Source: UBA2357 sp046295975 (lineage in GTDB: Bacteria; Pseudomonadota; Gammaproteobacteria; Burkholderiales; Rhodocyclaceae). Taken from it: 64,000 nt of DNA. The stretch is from positions 1 to 64,000 of the forward strand of contig JBKBMG010000030.1 of NCBI GenBank assembly GCA_046295975.1. The letters are read 5' to 3'. Below are positions 8,954 to 17,081 of this stretch, piece after piece. The notes under the pieces were generated by a model, which searched no databases, was not told the DNA's origin, and saw only the letters and a list, made by a program, of their open reading frames with translations. Every line of letters begins with the position of its first letter. Within the stretch, counting starts at the first letter, position 1. The position numbers were made by a program, and so were the translations under genes.

Positions 8954-8999
8954 AGTTACTGCGCGCCCGGGGTTGGGGGTCGCGCCGCTCGCAGGAAAC

Positions 9000-9509
9000 T
9001 CAGTTGGCGGCGAACGGGTGGGCCGAAGAGCCCTTCTTGGACAGCATCTCGGCGGCCGAGGGCTGGCCGGACACCGCACGCTTGATCGACTCGCGGGTGG
9101 CCTGGTAGTTGTAGTCCTGGATCTTCTTGTCGTCCTCGGCGAGCCAATGGATGAAGACGCCGACGCAAATGAAGATGTTGTCGGCTTCGTCGGCGGGGAT
9201 GGTGCCATCCTCGACGCTGTCGGCCACCGCCATCGCAACGCCACGCTGGGCCGGGCCGAACATCTGCACCGCCTGCTTGGCACCCTTGATGGTGACCTTG
9301 TTGAACATCACCGTCGCCGGCTTGCACATCAGGTTGGGAGCGACCACCGCCAGCAGCGAAGTGAAGCCGTCCTTGTTGTTGGTCAGCGCGGTGGCGAAAG
9401 CCGTCTCCGCAGCACTGCCCCGCGGCCCGAGGATGAGGTCGATGTGCGCGACTTCATTGCCATCCCCAACCAGGGACTCTCCCACGAGCATGCGATCGAT
9501 CTTTGCCAT
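9000..9509 (-). CDS. fae: Formaldehyde-activating enzyme
   Basis: 169 residues, the standard Fae length. It condenses formaldehyde with H4MPT to methylene-H4MPT in the cytoplasm. The conserved N-terminal region VAHIDLILGPRGSAAETAFA contains the catalytic His. KPATVMFNKVTIK and the C-terminal YNYQATRESIKRAVSG are typical. The start ATG follows GGAG within GGAGAAACAAGA. It is set apart from the mtdB-mch operon by 257 bp and preceded by that operon's terminator, so it probably has its own strong promoter. Fae is usually very abundant because it detoxifies formaldehyde from alcohol oxidation. Confidence 0.95.
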   Translation of the reverse strand: MAKIDRMLVGESLVGDGNEVAHIDLILGPRGSAAETAFATALTNNKDGFTSLLAVVAPNLMCKPATVMFNKVTIKGAKQAVQMFGPAQRGVAMAVADSVEDGTIPADEADNIFICVGVFIHWLAEDDKKIQDYNYQATRESIKRAVSGQPSAAEMLSKKGSSAHPFAAN

Positions 9510-9766
9510 TCTTGTTTCTCCATTTGATGTAGTCGTGTGGCCGTGCTGGCCGCCTGTCCACCTGCGCAACTGCGCGCACCGAAGGACATCCCGCTACCCA
9601 ATACAGAATCCGTGCCAGCTTTGCGTGCGCTACCGCAGAAACCGCGCCAATGGCCGTACAGCCCGGTTCGGCGCGCCTCCCGGCGGCGGCCTGCGGTGGT
9701 GCGCAGTGCCCCGCGCGAGTCGTCCGACAAGTGTTCAACCACGTACCCGGTCGGGGTGACACGTGA

Positions 9767-10768
9767 TCAAAAATGGCACACCTGTGCCACCGCCGGCTGC
9801 ACCCTCAGCCCCAGCCGGCGCGACAGCAGATCGTCCACGATGGCCTGGGCGATGTCGAACCCGGTCACCTTCTGCAACCCCCGCCATGCGGCCACGCCGT
9901 TGACCTCGATGACCTGGGCGCCGCCCGTGGCCGCATCAGGCAGCAGGTCGACGCCTGCGTAGTCCATGCCCAGGGCCGCGGCGGCCGCCTCGGCGAGGGT
10001 CGCCAGTGGCGCCGGCTCGGTGGCAAGGTCGCAGGCCTGGCAGCGTGCGCCTCGGGCGACATTGCGCACCCAGTGGCGGCTGACGCGTCGCATGGCGGCG
10101 ATGGCGCGGCCGCCCACCACCAGCACCCGCCAGTCGAAACCGGGCTGGCTGGGCGATTCCGGCTGCGGGACGAAGCGCTGCAGATAGACCAGGCCGGCGA
10201 CTTCGGCCAACTCGGGCAAGGGCTGGATGCCCTCCCCGGTGAGCCCGATCCGGCGCAAGCCCTTGCCCTGCGAACCGAACACCGGCTTGAGTACCAGCCC
10301 GTGGCCGAGCGCGCCTTCGCGCATCAGCACGCGCCGCGCCTGGGCGGCGTCTTCCAGCGCCCAGGCGGGCGGCGTGGGCACGCCCGCGCGATGCAGCAGA
10401 AAGCTGGTCATGGCCTTGTCCACGCTGCGCTCGATGGCCCGGGCATCGTTGTAGACCGGCACGCCCAACTCCCGCAGCGCGTGCAGTATGCCGAGGCGCT
10501 TGGTGATTTGCTCCAGGCTGCCGCCGGCAATGCCACGCACGATCGCCGCGCGCGGCACCCTTTTGCCGAAGCCCGGTATCACCAGGCCACAGGCCGCGGT
10601 GGTGTCGAAGCGGCAGTCGGCGAGGTCCACGCACCGCCCCTCCAGCCCGCGGCGCGCAAGCGCCTGGCGTAGCTGGCGGGTATGCCATCCGGTTTCGTCG
10701 GTAAAAATGGCGACGCGACCGTCTCGCGCCGCCGCGAGGTACGGCGGCGGCAGCTGCAGGTCAGCCAT
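9767..10768 (-). CDS. RimK-type ATP-grasp ligase of H4MPT biosynthesis
   Basis: 333 residues. ATP-grasp features: KPVFGSQGKGLRRIG (nucleotide-binding lysine and glycine-rich loop), VYLQRFVP, DWRVLVVGGRAIAAMRRVS, and the metal site VIEVNGVAAWRGLQ. It resembles the RimK/MptN group, which adds glutamate or related groups to tetrahydromethanopterin-type cofactors, and its homologues sit next to mch in methylotrophs. The exact substrate is inferred. Start ATG 10768 overlaps the end of mch by eight bases. A terminator overlaps its last codons. Confidence 0.75.
   Translation of the reverse strand: MADLQLPPPYLAAARDGRVAIFTDETGWHTRQLRQALARRGLEGRCVDLADCRFDTTAACGLVIPGFGKRVPRAAIVRGIAGGSLEQITKRLGILHALRELGVPVYNDARAIERSVDKAMTSFLLHRAGVPTPPAWALEDAAQARRVLMREGALGHGLVLKPVFGSQGKGLRRIGLTGEGIQPLPELAEVAGLVYLQRFVPQPESPSQPGFDWRVLVVGGRAIAAMRRVSRHWVRNVARGARCQACDLATEPAPLATLAEAAAAALGMDYAGVDLLPDAATGGAQVIEVNGVAAWRGLQKVTGFDIAQAIVDDLLSRRLGLRVQPAVAQVCHF
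9769..9789 (-). terminator. Intrinsic terminator embedded in the end of the ATP-grasp gene
   Basis: On the minus strand, TGGCAC-AGGT-GTGCCA is followed directly by TTTTTGA, and the stop codon TGA lies in the U-tract. It would end the mtdB-mch-ATP-grasp transcript and insulate fae downstream. Confidence 0.7.
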
Positions 10769-11819
10769 CCTGGCGCTCCAGCCACAAGGCCAGCAACAAG
10801 TCCATGTGAAGCCGCCCGGCACGCCAGCTGCGGCCGCTGTCCAGGTTGCTCACCCAGGCTTCGGCAGGCGCAAACAAGGCGGGGTCGATCTTGTAGAAGT
10901 CGTACTCGTAGTCGCGGAAGATGTCGGCGAAGGAGCGGCCATGGTCGCGCGAATTGGTCGAGGGCAGGCACTGCGCGAGGTCACGTGCCGCCTCGTCGCT
11001 GCCGCGCACCTTGAGGTACACCCGCCCGCCGTAGAGGATGGCGTCATTGGTACGGCCCATGGCCACGCCACCGTCCGGACTGGGCGCCGGCAGCGGCGCG
11101 CAGGCGTTGCCATCGATGATGTCGCCGAGCGGGAAACCCAGCTCATGCGCCTTGTGCATGGCCACTTCCAGCACCCGGCCAACCACCTGGGTGGTGCCGG
11201 CGAGGCTGGTGGTGGGCGTGAGCACAAGGGTGAGCCGCTCCGCTGCCAGGCCACAATCGCGCAGGATCTTGTCCACCACCACCGGCGGCGGACGGCGGTC
11301 GACTTCCAGCACCAGTACGCCAGCATCAGCGTGGTCACGGTAGCCCAGTTCCACAAACAAGTCCTCGCGACAGGCCAGCGCGCGCGCCGGACCCGAGCCA
11401 AGCGAGAAGAACTTGCGCCCGCCAGCCTCCTCCTTGCTCGCCGACAGGCTCCAGCCGGCGTACTGGCTGGCCAGGCAGGCGAGCACCGGCTGGGCGCTAT
11501 CGACCTCCAGCCAGGCCGGCCAGGCGTACTCCACCCGACTGGCCAGGCGCACCTTGCCCAGGCCGCCCATGCAGATCTCGGCGACCAGCACGCCGGCGGC
11601 GACGCTGCCGGGCACGTCGATGCCGGCATCGACCACGGTCACGCCGTTGTCCAGGCGCTCGACGGCCACACCCAGCGTGGCGGCGGCATCGATCAGCTGC
11701 GCCACCCGGCCGGCAGCCAGGCGGTTCACGCTGAGGCCGGCCGCCGCTGCGGAAAGCACGTCTGCGACGCCGTTGGTCGCTGCGCTGGAATGTTGTGCGT
11801 GTTCGGGGGTGTCTGCCAC
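10761..11819 (-). CDS. mch: Methenyltetrahydromethanopterin cyclohydrolase
   Basis: Hydrolyses methenyl-H4MPT to formyl-H4MPT, the step after MtdB. Family segments are plentiful: NRLAAGRVAQLIDAAATLGV, GVTVVDAGIDVPGSVAAG, CMGGLGKV, SKEEAGGRKFFSLGSGPARA, NDAILYGGRVYL. The start chosen is GTG 11819, because GGAG (overlapping the mtdB stop) lies seven bases upstream and the protein then begins ADTPEHAQ at normal family length (352 residues). An upstream in-frame extension reads through the mtdB 3' end and is spurious. It is co-transcribed with mtdB and the ATP-grasp gene. Confidence 0.95.
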   Translation of the reverse strand: MADTPEHAQHSSAATNGVADVLSAAAAGLSVNRLAAGRVAQLIDAAATLGVAVERLDNGVTVVDAGIDVPGSVAAGVLVAEICMGGLGKVRLASRVEYAWPAWLEVDSAQPVLACLASQYAGWSLSASKEEAGGRKFFSLGSGPARALACREDLFVELGYRDHADAGVLVLEVDRRPPPVVVDKILRDCGLAAERLTLVLTPTTSLAGTTQVVGRVLEVAMHKAHELGFPLGDIIDGNACAPLPAPSPDGGVAMGRTNDAILYGGRVYLKVRGSDEAARDLAQCLPSTNSRDHGRSFADIFRDYEYDFYKIDPALFAPAEAWVSNLDSGRSWRAGRLHMDLLLALWLERQDG

Positions 11820-11823
11820 GATT

Positions 11824-12732
11824 TCACTCCTTGCCGGCGAGCAGTTCGCGGGCCTTGTCGAAGGCCTCGCGGAATCCCAGGTACAGCGGCTTGTCGGCAA
11901 TGCGCATGGCCACCAGCAGGCCGTTTTCCACGCCATACTTGACGTTTCCGACCGCCAGCGCGCCGATGCCCACGGCCCCGGTCGCGCCGACCAGGGGCTT
12001 GCCGTCGTCCATCACACCGACGCCGGCGATGCCTTCCGGCGGCACGGCGTTGACGTCGGCGGCGACCAGCAGCGCAGTGGCGGCGGCGAGGTCCGCGGCG
12101 GTCACGACCTGCACCCCGGCGGCGGCGGCGGCAAGCACCACGTCGGCCTGCACAAGCGCGGCACGGCGGGCGGACTCATCCTGCGCGCCCACACCGTGCA
12201 AGGTGCAGCCGAAGCGCAGGCCGGTTTCGGCTGCGGCCTTGTCGGCGGCGGACTGGTCACGATGACTGGCAAGGGTAACGCTGGCGCCCAGGCCGGCCGC
12301 GATCACCCCTGCGATGCGCCCCACGGTACCGGTACCACCCAGGATCAGCACGCGCTTGCCGGCAAAGTCGGTGGCGTGCGCCTTGCGCAGTTGCCGCTCG
12401 ACGCAGGCAACCAGCGCTGCCGCGGTGGTGTAGGAACCGCTGGGGTCGGCGATCACCGAGACTTCGAAGGGCGGCACCATGGCCTTGCGCGCGGCGTCGA
12501 GCATGTCGGCGGCGAGCATCACGTCGCGCCCGCCGATGAAGATGCCGGTGGCTTTCACCCCCTTGGGGCCACGCGAGAAGATCGCGTCCTGGGTGAGGCC
12601 GGTGATCTCCTCGCGGGTCACGCCGCAATACGGCACGACCACCTGGTAGCCGGCATCCACCGCCATGTTGATGTCGAACGGGCTCATCTGCTTGCCCGGA
12701 GAGAACATGTGAAGAATATAGCTTCGGTCCAT
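11824..12732 (-). CDS. mtdB: NAD(P)-dependent methylenetetrahydromethanopterin dehydrogenase
   Basis: 302 residues. It begins MDRSYILHMFSPGKQMSPFD, typical of MtdB, has a Rossmann nucleotide motif VLILGGTGTVGRIAGV near residue 126, and ADPSGSYTTAAALVAC before it. It oxidises methylene-H4MPT to methenyl-H4MPT using NAD+ or NADP+. It is followed four bases later by mch and preceded 82 bp upstream by mptG. With fae and mch it forms the central formaldehyde oxidation module. Confidence 0.95.
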   Translation of the reverse strand: MDRSYILHMFSPGKQMSPFDINMAVDAGYQVVVPYCGVTREEITGLTQDAIFSRGPKGVKATGIFIGGRDVMLAADMLDAARKAMVPPFEVSVIADPSGSYTTAAALVACVERQLRKAHATDFAGKRVLILGGTGTVGRIAGVIAAGLGASVTLASHRDQSAADKAAAETGLRFGCTLHGVGAQDESARRAALVQADVVLAAAAAGVQVVTAADLAAATALLVAADVNAVPPEGIAGVGVMDDGKPLVGATGAVGIGALAVGNVKYGVENGLLVAMRIADKPLYLGFREAFDKARELLAGKE

Positions 12733-12814
12733 GAAACCATCCTTTGGTGACTATGCTTGAAACAGGACACCGCCGGCCGGGCCGACGGGTTTGGAAGGTG
12801 CTGTCGGCAGGCGC

Positions 12815-13930
12815 TCAGGCGCGCGCAAGCGCGGCGGTGGCAACCTCGACGCGCGCGCCGCGATTGTTGGCGCCCATGACGACCAGGCGCAGCGCGGGGT
12901 CGACCACGCCCGCCGCGCGGGCCGCCGCGATCGCCCCTGCCGCCTCGTCGGCCGAACGCAGAAAGGCGAAACCGGTGGGACCCCACGAACTCTGGCCGAT
13001 GCCAGCGGCGTAGTGACTGCCGATCCACTCGACCACCCGGGCAACGGCCGCGCCGGTGTACATGGAACCCCCCTGGGCCGGCGCGAAGTAGTCGCCGATC
13101 AACCGCTGGATGGCACTGACGCCGGCGGCGAAGGGTTCGAACCGGCGTTCGATCGCACCCGGCAGCACCCGCATCAGAACCTGATGGCAGAGGTCGGCAG
13201 CGAATTCCCTGGGAAACGGCTGAAGCCTGTCCATGGCCACCCGCTCGGCGCTGCCGCTGAGGCCGTCGATGCGATCGTCGAGCACCAGTACCACCCGCCA
13301 GTCGACGGGAAAGGCAATGCGCGCCAGCAGCGGCGCGGTGGCGCCGTCCGGACCCGGCCCGCCGTCCAGCAGCAGGCCACCCTGGTCGAAACCGGCAATG
13401 CCCACGCCCGAGCGCTCGCCCCGCCCCAGCACGGTGGCGATGCGGCGGGTACTCCAGTCCAGCCCGTGCAGGGTGCAGAAGGCCCGGCCCAGCGCGAGCG
13501 CAAGCTGAGTGCCGGAACCGAAGCCGGAGTGTGCCGGCGGCATGGCCGACAACACCACCTGAAGCGGCTGCGCGAGCCCGCTCTCACGCTGCAGGGCGGC
13601 CAGATAGCGGGCCATACGTTCGGCGGCGTCGCCGCTGCAGCACTCGTCGATCCGTATCCGCTGGTGCAGGCCATGGCCCAGCCCGGTGGCGGTTGCGCCC
13701 GCGGGATCGGAGTCGCCCTCCGCGAACTGCAGGCGCAGCCGCGTGGCGAAACCGTCCAACACCAGGCCGAGACTGGCGAAGCGCCGCCCCAGCGAGGCAC
13801 TGGGATCGAGAAATCCGAGGTGCAGGCGCGCGGGCGAACTGACGTCGACCACCGTCGCGGGGTGCGGGGCGAGGTCAGGCGGGGTGCCGATGTCGGCGTC
13901 GAAACGGGTGCGAAGCGTGGTTTTGATCAT
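12815..13930 (-). CDS. mptG: Beta-ribofuranosylaminobenzene 5'-phosphate synthase-like protein (MptG family)
   Basis: 371 residues, GHMP-kinase-like fold. The N-terminal VDVSSPARLHLGFLDPSASLGRR and the glycine-rich stretch MPPAHSGFGSGTQLALALGRA are those of RFAP synthases, which couple p-aminobenzoate and PRPP in the first committed step of methanopterin synthesis. This enzyme's presence is a marker for the H4MPT pathway. It is followed by mtdB after 82 bp. Confidence 0.88.
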   Translation of the reverse strand: MIKTTLRTRFDADIGTPPDLAPHPATVVDVSSPARLHLGFLDPSASLGRRFASLGLVLDGFATRLRLQFAEGDSDPAGATATGLGHGLHQRIRIDECCSGDAAERMARYLAALQRESGLAQPLQVVLSAMPPAHSGFGSGTQLALALGRAFCTLHGLDWSTRRIATVLGRGERSGVGIAGFDQGGLLLDGGPGPDGATAPLLARIAFPVDWRVVLVLDDRIDGLSGSAERVAMDRLQPFPREFAADLCHQVLMRVLPGAIERRFEPFAAGVSAIQRLIGDYFAPAQGGSMYTGAAVARVVEWIGSHYAAGIGQSSWGPTGFAFLRSADEAAGAIAAARAAGVVDPALRLVVMGANNRGARVEVATAALARA

Positions 13931-14027
13931 TCCTGGTCGCGCCCGGCCCGCAAAGGCCGGACGTCACGGTGGTCTCCACTCGTTTTAGCAAGCATCGTTC
14001 CAGCCCCGCCAGCGGCGCGTGCGGGGG

Positions 14028-15116
14028 TCAGGTTTCACCCATCAGCCCGGGGGCCAGCGCCGCGGCGAGGAACAGCGTGCACACAGTGAGGTCGGCGCTG
14101 GTGCCCGGGTTGAGGCCGCGGGCCTTCAGATCCTCGTCCCACGCGGCAAGCGCGTCGGCCATGCGGGAATGGGTTGCCGAAGCGGGGCTCCCCTTCGCGT
14201 CGGGATGGACCGCCAACGCGGTGTGCCCTGCCCCGTCCTCGCCCGCAGCGGTGTCGCCCGTAGCATCCAGACGCAGCCACCAGTGACGCGCCTCCTTCCG
14301 CAGCTGCGCCGCGGCAGCGGCGCCATGCTTGCGCACGACATGGGAATCCGGGTAGGTGGCAAGCCATGTCAGATACACCCGCAACACGCGCTCAGCGTGG
14401 GTGGCGGCGGGCGCGCGCGCAGCCGACAGACCCAGCGCGAACACCTGCTCGAAACCGTTGGCGTATTGCGCGGCGATCAGGTCGCGCCCGGCGGCGAGCG
14501 ACATGGCCGCGCGCAGTCCGATGCTGGGCGGCCGGCGCACGTCTTCGGCGTCGGCCTGTCCCAGACCACCGGGGTTGGCGAGGGCGATGGCCCGATAGGC
14601 CGCGGCGGCGTCATCAAGGTCGAGCGTGTCGAGCACCTGCAACACGGCCGGGCGCAACACCGCTTCGGAGAAGCCGACCGTGCCGTTCGCTTGCGTCCCA
14701 CGGGCTTGCCCGCCCCAGGCAGCAACCGCCCCCGCACACCCTGGCGCATCCGGTAGGGCGTGCGGCGCCGCCTGTGGTGTGGCGGCGAGTTGCAGCGCAC
14801 ACCCCAGCGGCGCACACAGCAGCAAGATGCCGAGATTGGTGTTGCAACCGGCCACGCGTTGAGTAGCGGCCACGGCCGCCTCCAGTCGCGCCCCCACCGA
14901 CCGCCCAGGCTCAAACAGGCAGGCGGCGGCGGCACGCGCGCTGTCGAGGAACTGCTGGGCCTGCATACCGTGTCCCGGCGACGCCAGGCGGTCGTGGCCG
15001 GGCTTGCGCACCGCACCCCCCTGCCCCCAGCCCATTTCCAAGGCGAGGATGCGCGCGGCCTCGGCTTGGTCCGGTCCCTCCCCCTTGCCCCGCATGTCAC
15101 CGGACTGTGCGCTCAT
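14028..15116 (-). CDS. CitG/MdcB-like triphosphoribosyl-dephospho-CoA synthase family protein of the H4MPT cluster
   Basis: 362 residues. SARAAAACLFEPGRSVGARL, GCNTNLGILLLCAPL and NPGGLGQADAEDVRRPPSIGL match the CitG/MdcB family. GHDRLASPGHGMQAQQFL near the N terminus fits less strongly. In citrate lyase clusters CitG makes the prosthetic-group precursor. Members located in bacterial H4MPT islands have no citrate lyase next to them and probably attach a phosphoribosyl-type group during C1-cofactor synthesis (inference). ATG 15116 is favoured because upstream sequence is poorly conserved in character. It starts 11 bases after the upstream ATP-grasp stop. Confidence 0.7.
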   Translation of the reverse strand: MSAQSGDMRGKGEGPDQAEAARILALEMGWGQGGAVRKPGHDRLASPGHGMQAQQFLDSARAAAACLFEPGRSVGARLEAAVAATQRVAGCNTNLGILLLCAPLGCALQLAATPQAAPHALPDAPGCAGAVAAWGGQARGTQANGTVGFSEAVLRPAVLQVLDTLDLDDAAAAYRAIALANPGGLGQADAEDVRRPPSIGLRAAMSLAAGRDLIAAQYANGFEQVFALGLSAARAPAATHAERVLRVYLTWLATYPDSHVVRKHGAAAAAQLRKEARHWWLRLDATGDTAAGEDGAGHTALAVHPDAKGSPASATHSRMADALAAWDEDLKARGLNPGTSADLTVCTLFLAAALAPGLMGET

Positions 15117-15127
15117 CGCATGCCCCT

Positions 15128-16423
15128 TCACCGTTGTCGTTTTCCCGCGTGCGCCGCAGCACTCAAGCGCATCGTTTGGTTCGACCGCCCCCCATCTGCC
15201 CACCCCGTCGCGCCGTTCAAGACCTCGCGGACCCTCCGCGCCTGGGCGGCGAGTCGCTCGACAACCACCCCCTCGTTTTCACCTTCGGCCCGCACGGTGC
15301 AGACCGGATCGCCCGACGACAGCCGCGTTCCCGGCTGCGGAATGTCGCAGCACTCCGGCTGTGCCAACAGACAGGCGGCCTGTTCCTTGTCGATGTCGAC
15401 CGGTCGGTTGGCATACACCGTTTCGAAACCGCGCACCACTGCGGAGGACGCCACTATCGTCGGCGGCGGGGGCAAGGCGCCGATGCGGCACGCGGCCACA
15501 TGGGCGCGTACCAACCCACCCGGCACGGCGTCGTCGAACAGGGCCAGACTTGCAGTGGGACGCGGATTGAGCTCCAGCAGCCAGGCGTCGCCCGCCTCGT
15601 CCAGCAGGAAGTCGATGCCGTTCAAGCCCACCAGCCCGAGCGCCACGACGAGACGGGCGACCACCTGCTCCACCCACGCCGCGCAGGCGCCCGGCACTCT
15701 GACCGGGCCTATGCCACCGTAATAGACGAAGGGTCGCCGTCCGCGGCTGCGCATACTTTGACGCGCGATGCCAAGCACCCGCGCGCGCGCGCCGTCGGCA
15801 AGAAACAAGGCCGACAAGGGCATACCCTGCGTGCGCCGCTGGAAGTACCACGCCCCCGGGGCGGTGGCGGTGGCAGCGTCGCCGCACACTGCAGGCCAGC
15901 CGATGTCGCGCAACGAGGCCTGGGTGAGTGCGCGCACATGCCAGCCGCCGCAGGCGTGAGCGTTCTTCACCAGCCAGCCGGCAGGCGGGACGATGGGCCG
16001 CCCGGCAGGATGTTCCGGGGGAATGAAACAGGTTTCCGGGTGGGGAACAGAGAGCGCACGCAGCAAGGCGAAAAAGGCGCGCGGCGTGCGCACCTGCGCC
16101 ACCAGCTCGGGTGGGTTGCCCAGCGGCGCCACGACCTTGGCCGCGGCGGCAAGCACATCGGGACAGGCTTCAAAACCGCTGCCAGCCATCCACCCGACAA
16201 AGCCGGGGCGGTTGCGCAAGGCCTGGAGCGCGGAGACCAGCGCAGCGCCGTCCAGCACCAGGCCACCACCCGAGATGCCGCGCCATTCGCCGATCTGCCG
16301 AGTGTCGAGATCGCCGAATACGTCCAGCGCCACGGGCGTGAAACCGCCCGTGCGGGCGCTGTGTGCGAGCGCGCGGGCCGACAGGGCGGCAAGCACGAGC
16401 AACGGCGTGGGTGAAATCGTCAT
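15128..16423 (-). CDS. ATP-grasp domain protein at head of the H4MPT operon
   Basis: About 431 residues. An N-terminal hydrophobic MTISPTPLLVLAALSARALA is followed by a PurK/ATP-grasp core: GWLVKNAHACGGWHVRAL, WYFQRRTQGMPLSALFLADG, and the metal-binding GDAWLLELNPRPTASLALFD. Homologues lie in methylotroph H4MPT clusters and were proposed to act in methylofuran or pterin ligation, comparable to archaeal MfnD. That role is inference. ATG 16423 is the best start. An in-frame extension of 142 codons upstream runs through the regulatory region and is rejected. It is the first gene of the minus-strand run and divergent from xoxF. Confidence 0.65.
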   Translation of the reverse strand: MTISPTPLLVLAALSARALAHSARTGGFTPVALDVFGDLDTRQIGEWRGISGGGLVLDGAALVSALQALRNRPGFVGWMAGSGFEACPDVLAAAAKVVAPLGNPPELVAQVRTPRAFFALLRALSVPHPETCFIPPEHPAGRPIVPPAGWLVKNAHACGGWHVRALTQASLRDIGWPAVCGDAATATAPGAWYFQRRTQGMPLSALFLADGARARVLGIARQSMRSRGRRPFVYYGGIGPVRVPGACAAWVEQVVARLVVALGLVGLNGIDFLLDEAGDAWLLELNPRPTASLALFDDAVPGGLVRAHVAACRIGALPPPPTIVASSAVVRGFETVYANRPVDIDKEQAACLLAQPECCDIPQPGTRLSSGDPVCTVRAEGENEGVVVERLAAQARRVREVLNGATGWADGGRSNQTMRLSAAAHAGKRQR

Positions 16424-16562
16424 CCTCACATTCTGAGGGACGAGCGCGGGTACGCGCCACTGCGAATAGCTGGTGGCGACATCGCCGTTGCTGCCGGCCC
16501 TCGCCAGCGTGCAGTGGATACCCCGAGAGGGCAGCAGGCGGATGGAGCGAACGTCCACCGGT

Positions 16563-16620
16563 GACCGGCGACCGGCGACCGGCCAACACCACGGCCGACC
16601 ACGGCCGAACACGGCCAGCC
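16563..16620. repeat. Two short tandem repeat blocks upstream of the H4MPT operon
   Basis: GACCGGC occurs three times back to back (16563-16583). It is followed by three near-copies of ACCACGGCCGA or ACACGGCCAG (16588-16618). The block lies 140-200 bp upstream of the minus-strand operon start and could be protein-binding sites or slippage repeats. Confidence 0.6.
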
Positions 16621-16843
16621 CCGCTCTGTACCAAAAAGTAGCACCTGCCCCATATTTAAGCAGGACGTGGACTGTACTCTGCGCGACCACGCAGGGCGTT
16701 GACACCCGCGCGCTCGGGGTGCGAACGGAACACCGTGTGTACCCGTGTCTTCCCGCGGATTTCCCAAGGACTTCCCGGGCATCCCCCATCCACGCCTGCA
16801 CGCCGCATGACCGGGAAGCGGTTGCCAACGCGTTTCGGGACGC

Positions 16844-16860
16844 TGGCACAGCCTTTGCAT
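16844..16860 (+). promoter_or_regulatory. Sigma-54 (-24/-12) promoter of the xox operon
   Basis: TGGCACAGCCTTTGCAT matches the consensus TGGCAC-N5-TTGCA exactly, with the -24 GG and -12 GC ten bases apart. It points toward xoxF, 222 bp upstream of the start codon. Activation would need an NtrC-type enhancer-binding protein, which is not encoded in this window. Confidence 0.8.
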
Positions 16861-17081
16861 CTGAGCACTTAGTTTCGCGAGCGCTACACGGTCACCCCCG
16901 CAAGTGCGCCACGAACGAGGCAACCACACAGGCCCCCACCCGGACCTGTGTCCGGGTGCCCTGGCAAGCCGGCGCAGACCGGTTGTAAAAGCATGTGGCA
17001 ACAGACCTCGTATGCCGCGGCGAGTCGTCTGCTTGGTTTGGCGTGGCAAACACTCAGTGTAGATAAAGTGAGGAGACAATA

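Larger units (their letters stand above)
16424..17081. other. 658-bp divergent regulatory region between H4MPT operon and xox operon
   Basis: No convincing gene. It contains a perfect sigma-54 promoter for xoxF at 16844-16860, tandem GACCGGC and ACCACGGCCGA repeats at 16563-16620, and the xoxF ribosome site GTGAGGAGACAATA before ATG 17082. Room for enhancer-binding sites exists at 16630-16840, but no site could be assigned with confidence. Confidence 0.7.
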
